Assembly (NCBI RefSeq): GCF_020037475.1
Contig: NZ_JAIQDB010000002.1
Coordinates: forward strand, 186,001 to 250,000
DNA from: Sutcliffiella deserti
GTDB lineage: Bacteria; Bacillota; Bacilli; Bacillales; Bacillaceae_I
Direction of reading: 5' to 3'
DNA length: 64,000 nucleotides
The notes beneath the pieces are model-generated. The model searched no databases. It saw nothing but the letters and a program-made list of their open reading frames with translations, and was not told the origin of the DNA. Each line of letters opens with the position of its first letter. The stretch's first letter is position 1. Of the stretch, positions 1-7,621 are shown piece by piece. The position numbers were made by a program, and so were the translations under genes.

Positions 1-1
1 C

Positions 2-127
2 ATTCATCATGTAAAGAACTTTTCCCTTTACGCCAAAAACTCTTACACCGTGACCTTTGAGGGGCTTGAGGAACAGGCAATGATCACCAAGGATAAAGTA
101 GAGTTTCTGCAGCATCATTATTTTTAA
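2..127 (+). CDS. C-terminal end of a LytTR-type response regulator (partial)
   Basis: An open frame runs in from the left edge and stops at 125-127. It encodes about 41 residues ending KDKVEFLQHHYF, with a preceding pattern of alternating hydrophobic residues (NSYTVTFEGLEEQAMI). This fits the last strands and helix of a LytTR DNA-binding domain. The stop lies 22 bases before a GHKL sensor kinase of the AgrC/NatK/CitA-like type, the usual partner of LytTR regulators. The response-regulator identity is therefore inferred from context plus a short tail. The receiver domain lies outside the window. Confidence 0.5.
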   Translation: MHHVKNFSLYAKNSYTVTFEGLEEQAMITKDKVEFLQHHYF

Positions 128-149
128 AAGCTCTAGGAAGGATGACACC

Positions 150-1130
150 ATGCTATCAGCTTTACGATATTGGATCCTGCTTACCGCATTCGGGACTGTG
201 CACCTGCATTTTTTTTTCACGAGCCTTTCTTGGAATGTCCCGATCTATCTGACAGGTCCAGCCGTTATCGGCCTTGTTTATTATGTATCTAAAAAGATTT
301 TGCTGCAGATCGATTCGCTTGGACTGCGCTGGAATATCTTCCTTTTCGCCGTGCAGCTCCTGCTTATTGTATTTTATTTTACAACCGAGCTCTCTTGGTT
401 TGCCTTTATACCCTTTATTGTTTTTATTAGCCTTGAATTGGTCCGGCTGCTCTGCTCGATGAAAATAGCCGCCATGGAACGTAGACATCTTCAATTTGAA
501 GAGCAACGGGAACATATCAATGAAACATTCCGACTTGTAAGGAGTGAACGGCATGACTTCCTGAAGCATGTTTCTGCTGTGCACTTTATGCTGGAGAACG
601 ACCAAAATAAAGAAGCCAAACAGTATCTTGACGAGCTAGTGGGGGGGTATGAGGAAACCAATCTGTCTATCAAAGGCGAACGAGGCGTGGTTGCAGGCAT
701 TCTTCATCAAACATACCGCAAGGCTCAGAGTAGTGGTATTTCGATTGTCTATGATCTGGATGTGCCAATCTCGAGCCTTCCCATTTCCGACCAGAATATC
801 GTTATCCTCCTTGGCAACCTGCTGGAAAACAGCCTGGATGCCTGTGAAGAATGGCAAAACCAAAAGGAAAGTCAGCCCATCCTGACTTTGCAATGTTACA
901 AAAGAAGCGGACTTTACCTGCTTGTATGCAAAAACAGCACCCCTTCAATTCCAACAGACCTGCTCGATAAGCTCTACAAAACCTACGGGCATTCCACAAA
1001 AAGCAAGGATCATCAAGGTCTCGGAACAAAAGTAATTATGGACATCGTGGAAAAACACGGTGGCTTCCTTGACTTTGTTTACAAAAATGAGGAGTTTATG
1101 GTTAAAATCAAGGTACCAGCGATACGTTGA
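150..1130 (+). CDS. GHKL-type sensor histidine kinase
   Basis: The 326-residue protein has hydrophobic segments at about residues 5-25, 31-48, 60-79 and 81-103, which should place the N-terminus in the membrane. A dimerisation and phosphoacceptor segment follows (SERHDFLKH, residues 132-140, with H135 the likely phosphorylated histidine). The GHKL ATPase domain has an N-box (NLLENSLDAC, 223-232) and a G-box (GLGTKVI, about 290-296). It is preceded by GGAAGG and directly follows the end of a probable LytTR regulator, so the two likely form a two-component system. The signal sensed is not visible. A 27-bp REP palindrome begins 11 bases after the stop. Confidence 0.85.
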   Translation: MLSALRYWILLTAFGTVHLHFFFTSLSWNVPIYLTGPAVIGLVYYVSKKILLQIDSLGLRWNIFLFAVQLLLIVFYFTTELSWFAFIPFIVFISLELVRLLCSMKIAAMERRHLQFEEQREHINETFRLVRSERHDFLKHVSAVHFMLENDQNKEAKQYLDELVGGYEETNLSIKGERGVVAGILHQTYRKAQSSGISIVYDLDVPISSLPISDQNIVILLGNLLENSLDACEEWQNQKESQPILTLQCYKRSGLYLLVCKNSTPSIPTDLLDKLYKTYGHSTKSKDHQGLGTKVIMDIVEKHGGFLDFVYKNEEFMVKIKVPAIR

Positions 1131-1140
1131 GCAGGGAAAT

Positions 1141-1167
1141 GGGTCATGGGGACAGGTCCCTTGACCC
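1141..1167 (+). repeat. REP palindrome, forward copy 1
   Basis: Reference copy of the family: 5-bp outer arms GGGTC/GACCC, two unpaired bases on each side, and core GGGGACAGGTCCC. The core pairs as GGGAC/GTCCC around AG, and an extra G on the left side gives the element a direction. The forward form has four Gs on the left. Confidence 0.85.
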
Positions 1168-1267
1168 GTTTATCCTTTAAATGACAAAAGGATAAAGGCA
1201 AGGCGCACCAAGGGTTTTTGAGGCGCTGGAGATGGTGTGAAGTGAGTTATTTTTCTCATACAAGGAT

Positions 1268-1322
1268 ACAAAAGAAATGCAGGGGTAGGCCAACTTGTTG
1301 ACCGCTCCTGCATTTCTTTTGT
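1268..1322 (+). terminator. Long hairpin inside cassette copy 1
   Basis: Arms ACAAAAGAAATGCAGG and CCTGCATTTCTTTTGT pair over 16 bp and are followed by TTTTC. It could terminate the kinase transcript. The same hairpin, with 19 perfect pairs, is in cassette copy 2 at 10121-10175. Confidence 0.55.
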
Positions 1323-1486
1323 TTTCTGATCAATCTCCATAGGTTTGGAGGGAGGTTTAAATATCATTGTTGTTTTTTAGCAAACGTATTCCGCACATAA
1401 TAGACTGAATTGATGGGGAAGTCTAGTGCTGATGGGGTTACCGCAAAGAAAATCCGGTAACAGCAAGTTGGGAAAAACACAAGATT

Positions 1487-1513
1487 GGGTCGAGGGACCT
1501 GTCCCCGCGACCC
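1487..1513 (-). repeat. REP palindrome, reverse copy
   Basis: Reverse form (three Gs left, CCCC right of the centre). It closes the 1141-1513 cassette and ends one base before the murJ stop codon. Confidence 0.85.
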
Positions 1514-1514
1514 A

Positions 1515-3026
1515 CTATAACCTTTTCAACAGTCTCTTGGAGAGCAGACGGATGTCCTCAAGTTTTAGGAGGTGAATTAGGATTGTGTAAATGCATATGC
1601 CTGCGAAGATCGTAAGAAGTAGGGAGATGTTTTCCCCTGTACTAACTTTCAGATTTTCAAAGATTCCTTTACACGCTAGTCCCATTAGAATTGAAGCCAG
1701 TGCTACCTTGATAAATGAAATGGTTGTACTTTTCAGACCAAGTTTCCCGATTTTTTTCCTCAAAGATCGTAGCAAGAGGATGGTACAGAATATGGATGAG
1801 ACACTTGTTGCGAGAGCAAGGCCGCCAAGTCCGAATGGTTTCCATAAAAGAAAGTTAAGCACAATATTCAATCCCATTGCGATGGCAGCATTGACCATGG
1901 GTGTCTTTGTATCGTGCAAAGAATAAAAAGTCTTGGATAAAATCAGTTGAAGTCCCATACTAGTCAAGCCGATTGTATAGAAAAAGAATGCCTCTGAAGT
2001 CATCATAACCGCTTCTTGGTCAAAGGCACCTCTCCCAAATAGGAAGCGGACAATCTGCTCTGAGAAAAACAACACTCCCACAGTTACAGGAAGTAGAAGG
2101 ATAACGACTCCTGCCAAAGCTTTCGACAGTGATTCCTTAAGCCCTGTGTTATTCTTTTTGGCAGCCATCTTTGAGATAGAAGGAAACAGGACCGTCGAAA
2201 TGGAAACAGCAAAGATGCCAAGAATCGATGTATTCAAGGTGAAAGCGTAGTTTAGAGCAGAAATCCCGCCTTCTGCTACCTGCGAGGCGAGAGTCCTGTC
2301 TACCAGCTTATTGATTTGGGTGACGCTTGACCCGATAATAACCGGAATCGCCATTATGGCCATCATTTTTATGTATTTATCTTTAAAATCCAGGACAAAG
2401 GTGAATCTATACCCATTTTTATAAGCAAAGAACATAATAAATAAAAACTGGATTAACAGGGCTGAAATATTGGCAATACCTAGTATGATTAAAGAATCAA
2501 ATAGATAGCTGGCAATGATGGATGCAATGGTGATGATACTCAAAGGAAGCCCGGCCAAAGCAGGGACCGCAAACTGTTTCTTGTAGTTCAGGTAAGCGCT
2601 CAAAATTCGAACAATCAAGGTAAAATAGATCCCAGCAATACTAAGGCGGGTGAATAAGACTGCAAGCTTCAGTGTTTCTCCTTCAAAACCGCTGGCGAAA
2701 ACTTTGACAAGCGGCTCTGTGAAAATAAGAGCAACAACGATAAATGAAGTGCATAATAATACCAGAATGTTAATTAAATTATTGGTAAAATACCTGCCCC
2801 GTCCACTTTCTTCATTTTCTTGAATTTTGCTGTAGATAGGGATATACCCGGTAGAGATTCCAGCTGCAATGATTCCGAATATGACGGTGGGAATGGTAAG
2901 AGAAATCACGAAGGCGTCACTAATTTCAGATGCACCGTAAAAGTACGACAAGGTGATATCCCTTATAAAACCGAAAACTTTGGAAAACAAGGTTAACACC
3001 ATGAGGAAGATAACCGTTTTTTTCAT
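1515..3026 (-). CDS. murJ: MurJ/MviN family lipid II flippase
   Basis: The 503-residue protein is hydrophobic throughout, with about 14 predicted membrane segments. Its N-terminus has the MviN/MurJ hallmark pattern (SKVFGFIRDITLSYFYGAS, from about residue 15, then DAFVISLTIP). Family members move lipid-linked peptidoglycan precursor, or related lipid-linked glycans, across the membrane. Length is normal for the family. The next gene on the same strand, an ATP-grasp enzyme, ends upstream about 33 bp away in transcription order, so the two may form an operon. This could be a polysaccharide-locus paralogue rather than the housekeeping flippase. The stop codon abuts a REP palindrome. Confidence 0.85.
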   Translation of the reverse strand: MKKTVIFLMVLTLFSKVFGFIRDITLSYFYGASEISDAFVISLTIPTVIFGIIAAGISTGYIPIYSKIQENEESGRGRYFTNNLINILVLLCTSFIVVALIFTEPLVKVFASGFEGETLKLAVLFTRLSIAGIYFTLIVRILSAYLNYKKQFAVPALAGLPLSIITIASIIASYLFDSLIILGIANISALLIQFLFIMFFAYKNGYRFTFVLDFKDKYIKMMAIMAIPVIIGSSVTQINKLVDRTLASQVAEGGISALNYAFTLNTSILGIFAVSISTVLFPSISKMAAKKNNTGLKESLSKALAGVVILLLPVTVGVLFFSEQIVRFLFGRGAFDQEAVMMTSEAFFFYTIGLTSMGLQLILSKTFYSLHDTKTPMVNAAIAMGLNIVLNFLLWKPFGLGGLALATSVSSIFCTILLLRSLRKKIGKLGLKSTTISFIKVALASILMGLACKGIFENLKVSTGENISLLLTIFAGICIYTILIHLLKLEDIRLLSKRLLKRL

Positions 3027-3059
3027 ATAGTCTCTCTAGCCTTTACATGTACTAGTTGT

Positions 3060-4082
3060 TTACTCATCATAAACAAAAAAGTGATCTCTGTATCTTATCA
3101 TTCTTGTGTTCCATCTTGGCTCAACCGAAGCATACTCATTCAGCAAATTATATTGGATGAAAAGATATGGGAAGTTCACTTCTGCTCCAAGACCCATCAC
3201 TTGGCTTCCGCAAAAACGAGGGTTAACATCGGTGAATTTGTATTCTCCATTTCTCTCAATGAATTGAATGTTAAGAAAACCATTCGAAGCAATCGCGGTG
3301 GCAATTTCTGAGGCTGCCTGGATAAGTTCCTCATCATATATGACCTTTCCATCGAGGACGATTCCGTTAGATACTCCAGTTCGTTCACGGGGCATTGCGA
3401 CAACAACTTCCCCTTTATGCAAAAACACATCTACACTGTATTCCATGCCATCAAGGTATTCCATCAATATTTTTCGATCACTATTTTTATTAACAGCACA
3501 GTAATCGTTTACATTGAAAGCTTTTGAATTTCCTTTAGCCAGTTCATCCAAATAATCTTCTCGACTCATCAACAGTGCAAATCCAATCGCACCGTATCCG
3601 CTTACCATTTTGGCAACGGTATATCGTTCATCAGGGAATTTATTTTCCAATAAATGTAGCAGTTCTTCAGCACTATTAAAGCCATAAAATTTTGGTATGT
3701 ATTGATCAAGATTGGCTTCCTTTAAACGAGCATATACCTGCTCTTTGTCCAGCAACGCTTTGAAACTATCACTCTCTGGAATGGCTATCAATGGTCCCCA
3801 TTCATCTCTGTATGTATCGAAAAGTTCTATTTCCTCATGAAGCGAGGGGAAAATCACCTCAATCTTCTCTTCACTTACAATCTCAGAAATCGCATTCTTA
3901 TAATCTTCTATTTGAGTGAACCGGGGAATCTGATAAGTAGTATCGCAAAATTGATTGCCCGAAGTGATTTTCCTTCTGTCCGCTCCGACGATATGGATAT
4001 GGTCTATCTCTCTAAGGCATCTCAACACCCCTTGAGCGGTCGGTCCTCCTATCCCAGTCACTAATACATTAATTTTTCGCAT
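3060..4082 (-). CDS. ATP-grasp domain protein (PylC/CarB-like carboxylate-amine ligase)
   Basis: The start at 4082 follows GGAGGAG at good spacing and gives 340 residues beginning MRKINVLVTGIGGP. An upstream in-frame start would add six residues without its own ribosome site. The N-terminal Rossmann-like preATP-grasp part has GIGGPTAQGVLRCL. The ATP-grasp core shows a nucleotide-binding lysine region (YTVAKMVSGYGAIGF) and metal-ligand residues late in the protein (FLNIQFIE and FTDVNPRFCGS). Such proteins join a carboxylate to an amine through an acylphosphate; the substrates cannot be read from the sequence. It is probably co-transcribed with the downstream murJ-like gene, which hints at a cell-envelope role. 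Confidence 0.75.
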   Translation of the reverse strand: MRKINVLVTGIGGPTAQGVLRCLREIDHIHIVGADRRKITSGNQFCDTTYQIPRFTQIEDYKNAISEIVSEEKIEVIFPSLHEEIELFDTYRDEWGPLIAIPESDSFKALLDKEQVYARLKEANLDQYIPKFYGFNSAEELLHLLENKFPDERYTVAKMVSGYGAIGFALLMSREDYLDELAKGNSKAFNVNDYCAVNKNSDRKILMEYLDGMEYSVDVFLHKGEVVVAMPRERTGVSNGIVLDGKVIYDEELIQAASEIATAIASNGFLNIQFIERNGEYKFTDVNPRFCGSQVMGLGAEVNFPYLFIQYNLLNEYASVEPRWNTRMIRYRDHFFVYDE

Positions 4083-4160
4083 CTTTCTCCTCCTTGACAC
4101 TAACCGAACTTTAACATGTATCTATACCCTAACATAGGCCAATCCAAACCTAAAATAATA

Positions 4161-4187
4161 GGGTCATGGGGACAGGTCCCTCGACCC
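4161..4187 (+). repeat. REP palindrome, forward copy
   Basis: Full 27-bp copy with core GGGGACAGGTCCC. It is followed by GTTTGTACGTTAAA, similar to the flank of the copy at 5817. Confidence 0.85.
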
Positions 4188-4487
4188 GTTTGTACGTTAA
4201 ACCGCTAAATTAAATTTCTTAATTCGTTAATAGGATTTTGCTTGTTTGTTGAGAAGTGGGGGACGGGGGTCTTTTCTTCTTTTAAATAGGTAATCGGGAG
4301 AAGTCCGGTTGTCATACCTCCTTTTTTATCCTATGCGAGAGGAGGGTTCTTTTGCTTCTTTTTAAACTCTTGTGAAAAGCCGAAGGAATCGGCCCCTGAA
4401 TTCAATCAATTCTTGAATCATTTATGGGGAACTGATCTCCTTTTTTTATTTGTATCATGGAACTTTTTCATTGAGTTGAAAGAATAT

Positions 4488-4514
4488 GGGTCAAGGGACC
4501 AGTCCCCGCGACCC
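4488..4514 (-). repeat. REP palindrome, reverse copy
   Basis: Core GGGACCAGTCCCC with arms GGGTC/GACCC. It lies 134 bases upstream of the MFS start. Confidence 0.85.
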
Positions 4515-4648
4515 GTACACCTTTAGTCGCAGGTGTTCTATTATTTTCTTGGTTATAAAGCAGTAAGTATTATTCAATCTTTTGCTGAATGTAGCGCGTT
4601 CCCTATCCATTTATTATTAGAATATACAAAGTGGAAAGGGAGACTATA

Positions 4649-5869
4649 ATGAACAGTTTATATAAGGATTCTCGGTTTCGTTCTATTATTTTTGCGAATA
4701 TTACCAGTTCTATCGGAAGTGGAATTACTATGATTGCCATTCCCTGGCTGTTGGTGACAAGCCAAAATGGGAATGAGGTGTTTGGGTATGTGGTGATCGG
4801 CATGACCATTCTCAATTTTATGCTTACTCCCTATTTGGGCTACCTGATTGATAAGCTATCAAGAAAGAAAATGATAGTTAACAGTAAAGTATTTAGCCTG
4901 TGTATATTGCTTCTCTTTTCAATGATTGGTTTTGCGGGTGTTGACTATGAGTTGTGGCATTATATAGTGATTTATATGATTGGCAGCCTTTACTACACTA
5001 TTTTCTATCCAACAATGTTCGCCTTGAATCAGGAGCTGTTTCACAAAGATCAGTTCAAGGTGCTAAATGGAACGATGGAGGTTCAAGGGCAACTGTCAAG
5101 CATGTTTGCCGGAGCGATAGCTAGTATCCTCTTATTAAAATGGGATCTGCACTTTATTTTGCTTTTGGATGTATGCACGTATGCACTTGCTATCTATTTT
5201 TTTATGAAAATTCCATATGTCAGGGCACGAGCGGTTGCCTCTAATGAATCAAAAATAAAAGCATCAGCTGCTATCGGTTATTTAAAGAAACAGCCAGGCA
5301 TGTTCCTCTTTCTTCTGGCATCCTCTCTACCGTTTATTGCCGTTATGCTGACGAATTATCTGTTCCCGGTGTACCTGTCAGATGTCTTAAGGGTACAAGG
5401 AAATATTTATGGCGTTCAAGGGATGATTTACGGGTTGGGTGCTGTGCTTGCGGGTGTGTTTGTTCCAATCGCAGCTCGAAAGTTTGGGGATGAGAAATTA
5501 ATTGTAGCATCGATGATTATTTTCACCCTAGCCATCGCCTTCATGGTATACCTGTCCATTCCCGGCTATCTATTCATGATGCTATTTATCGCCATTGGGA
5601 ACAGTGGTTCAAGGGTTGCCAGGAATGCATTCATGATGGACCACATTCCTAATCAAATGATGGGGAGGGTGGATAGCCTGCTCAGGGCGGTCGGCCTTCT
5701 TTTGCGAATCGCACTGCTTGGCTTGTTTACAGGCTTAGTCTCCACCGGCCTGATACTGTTATGCTTCTCTATACTGACTGGAATACTTATGATTGCTTCG
5801 GTTTATGTGATTTTAAGGGTCATGGGGACAGGTCCCTCGACCCGTTTATACATTAAAGTAATAAAATAG
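4649..5869 (+). CDS. MFS transporter with REP-encoded C-terminus
   Basis: The start at 4649 follows GGAAAGGGAG and gives 406 residues. The protein has about 12 membrane segments. It begins as a drug-exporter-type MFS protein (FRSIIFANITSSIGSG, then PWLLV) with the loop motif GYLIDKLSRKKMI after helix 2. The substrate is unknown. The last 17 residues (VMGTGPSTRLYIKVIK and the residue before) are not transporter-like: they are translated from the REP palindrome at 5817-5843 and its flank, which supplies the stop codon. The insertion therefore replaced or extended the natural end of the gene, but after the last helix, so function may be kept. Confidence 0.8.
   Translation: MNSLYKDSRFRSIIFANITSSIGSGITMIAIPWLLVTSQNGNEVFGYVVIGMTILNFMLTPYLGYLIDKLSRKKMIVNSKVFSLCILLLFSMIGFAGVDYELWHYIVIYMIGSLYYTIFYPTMFALNQELFHKDQFKVLNGTMEVQGQLSSMFAGAIASILLLKWDLHFILLLDVCTYALAIYFFMKIPYVRARAVASNESKIKASAAIGYLKKQPGMFLFLLASSLPFIAVMLTNYLFPVYLSDVLRVQGNIYGVQGMIYGLGAVLAGVFVPIAARKFGDEKLIVASMIIFTLAIAFMVYLSIPGYLFMMLFIAIGNSGSRVARNAFMMDHIPNQMMGRVDSLLRAVGLLLRIALLGLFTGLVSTGLILLCFSILTGILMIASVYVILRVMGTGPSTRLYIKVIK
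5817..5843 (+). repeat. REP palindrome read through by the MFS gene
   Basis: Full forward copy lying inside the 3' end of the MFS coding region, where it is translated as VMGTGPSTR. Confidence 0.85.
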
Positions 5870-6203
5870 TTTAATTGGTAGATAAGAGTTTTCCCCCGTT
5901 GTATGAGAAGTAGAGGGACGGGCCCTTCATTCTTTTTAATCTCAAAAGGCAGAAAAACCGTCTCTTTCCCACTCCTTTCCACACTTTCTTACTATACTAA
6001 TAGTAGTTGAAAATAATCCCTCTATTTGTAAAAAAAACAGTACTATATCCCTATGTTTATGCAAGGTCCATAAAAATTGGAAATTCAAAGTTGATGTTAC
6101 TTTGAATATACCGATATAATGATAGATGTAGCAAATATTGTCGATTAACGTTTTGTTACGTATGAACTCATATTGCCTTATTGAAAAGGTAGGTTTTGGA
6201 ATA
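5870..6203. other. Intergenic region before the ketosynthase-like gene
   Basis: AT-rich and without a convincing gene. The first 80 bases resemble the sequence after the REP at 4161. A promoter lies at 6091-6120 and the ribosome site just before 6204. Confidence 0.5.
6091..6120 (+). promoter_or_regulatory. Sigma-A-type promoter for the ketosynthase-like gene
   Basis: TTGATG (6091-6096) and TATAAT (6115-6120) are separated by 18 bases. The 20 bases from the -10 box onward (TATAATGATAGATGTAGCAA) are identical to 24143-24162 in front of the SnoaL-like gene. Confidence 0.6.
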
Positions 6204-7403
6204 GTGGAAAGAATTGTAGTAACTGGTTATGGTGTATTGGCACCTGGTGCACATAATAGACATACCTTTAGGGAAATACTAGAACAAGGAATTTGTACGC
6301 AGGAGATAGTGGATAACCGTGGACCAGGTGGCTCATCGATTGTAGCGGGACTCGTGCATGACGAATCTATTAATCTATGTAAGAAAAAATACAAGCGATA
6401 TCCTAAAAGTAGTTTAATGGCAATGGTGGCTGCTGAAGAAGCAATAAGGATGGCTCACATCAAAGAAAGCCATTTGCAGGAGCTATCCGTAATTATTGGA
6501 AGTTCTGGCGGAGCTTTAAATGAAATAGAGGAGCTTGCACCGAGAGGAGAAGAATATCGAACCTATCCCATGCATGGTCTTGCGATAGCGGATGCTCATA
6601 CGATATCTTCCGCAGTAGCCGTCTACCTTGGGGCAAAGGGTCAGGTGTATACGATCACTACTGGCTGTACCTCGAGTATCGACAGCATCCAACTTGCAAT
6701 GGCATTGCTGCAAACCAAGCAGACAAATAGATGCGTAGTGGGAGGCACTGATTCGACTCTGGGAAGGTGGAGTTCGTATGGTTTCTTTAAGATTCGGGCA
6801 GTGGCAGGAAACACGGAGATCGAAAATACAGGTATTCCATTCTCCAAGAATAGCAACGGATTCGTGCTTGCAGAAGGAGCGGGGATGCTCGTATTAGAGA
6901 GGGAAAGTGATGCCCTGCATCGAGGGGCTTCTATATACGGGGTCATTGACAAAGTGGGGAGCAATAACAATGCTACTGGACTTCTCCTATCCAACCCGTC
7001 AGAGAAAGCAATGATACTCGCCCTGAAGGATACACTCGGCGATAGCAGTCCGGATTTTATTAGTAGCCAGGCTTTAGGTTTATCCGTCAATGATGACATC
7101 GAGCGAAAGACCTATCATGCTCTTTTTGATCGGACGATGAAAATTACCTCTATAAAGGGGACGATTGGTCATACATTTGGAGCAACTGGTGCCTTACAAA
7201 CCATTTCCGCCCTTCAGTCCATCGAACATGGCTTCATTCCCCCAACTCTTAAGACAGATACCTATGGGTTTGAAGACATGGGTATTGTCACACAACCTAT
7301 TTATCAACCAATCAATAGAGTGGCCATCACCACCCATGGATTAGGCGGGAATAATTCATGTTTACTCGTCTCTAAATATAGTAAAAAAACAGATTCAAAG
7401 TAG
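6204..7403 (+). CDS. Beta-ketoacyl synthase-like protein lacking one active-site histidine
   Basis: A GTG start at 6204 gives 399 residues starting MERIVVTGYGVLAPG, the normal start of FabF-type enzymes. A frame open further upstream has no family similarity there. The nucleophile motif is intact (TTGCTSSID, C155), as is the lysine/histidine motif (SIKGTIGHTFGATGA, K318 and H323). The usual HGTST motif that carries the other catalytic histidine reads SQALGLSVND, placing Q289 at that position. Normal KAS II condenses malonyl-ACP with acyl-ACP; with this change decarboxylation should be impaired. The gene stands alone, with no acyl carrier protein or reductase nearby, so it may be a diverged or regulatory paralogue. 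Confidence 0.75.
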   Translation: MERIVVTGYGVLAPGAHNRHTFREILEQGICTQEIVDNRGPGGSSIVAGLVHDESINLCKKKYKRYPKSSLMAMVAAEEAIRMAHIKESHLQELSVIIGSSGGALNEIEELAPRGEEYRTYPMHGLAIADAHTISSAVAVYLGAKGQVYTITTGCTSSIDSIQLAMALLQTKQTNRCVVGGTDSTLGRWSSYGFFKIRAVAGNTEIENTGIPFSKNSNGFVLAEGAGMLVLERESDALHRGASIYGVIDKVGSNNNATGLLLSNPSEKAMILALKDTLGDSSPDFISSQALGLSVNDDIERKTYHALFDRTMKITSIKGTIGHTFGATGALQTISALQSIEHGFIPPTLKTDTYGFEDMGIVTQPIYQPINRVAITTHGLGGNNSCLLVSKYSKKTDSK

Positions 7404-7621
7404 CGAAAGTTTGAACAAGGCTCTTTTCTTAAAGATTGTTGCTATAAGCCCGTAAAAAATCGGCAGTTGGATTTTTTACTGTCCTAACCTCACAAAATTA
7501 AGAATAATTTTTTTAGTTATACAGGAAAAGAGCACGACAGCAACGATTTTAACGTGATATACCCGCTTACGTAAAAGCAACAATCTATGCGAAAACAGCT
7601 TTTAACAAAAAGGATGATACG

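Larger units (their letters stand above)
1141..1513. mobile_element. REP-bracketed repeat cassette, copy 1
   Basis: This 373-bp block starts with a forward REP palindrome (1141-1167) and ends with a reverse one (1487-1513). Its interior closely matches 10003-10341: both contain ATCCTTTAAATGACAAAAGG after the left REP, a long hairpin (1268-1322 here), a GGAGGGAGG segment and GGGGTTACCGCAAA-like sequence near the right end. It encodes no protein. The hairpin arms (AAAAGAAATGCAGG and its complement) are followed by TTTTC, so it may also terminate the kinase transcript. The mobile nature is inferred from the second copy and the inverted ends. Confidence 0.7.
4161..4514. mobile_element. REP-bracketed intergenic block
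   Basis: This 354-bp block between the ATP-grasp gene and the MFS gene has a forward REP (4161-4187) at its left end and a reverse REP (4488-4514) at its right end, the same architecture as 1141-1513. The interior differs from that cassette. Its first 110 bases resemble the sequence following the REP at 5817 (GTTTRTACRTTAAA, later GAGAAGTRGRGGACGGG and a T-rich run). No protein is encoded. Confidence 0.5.
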
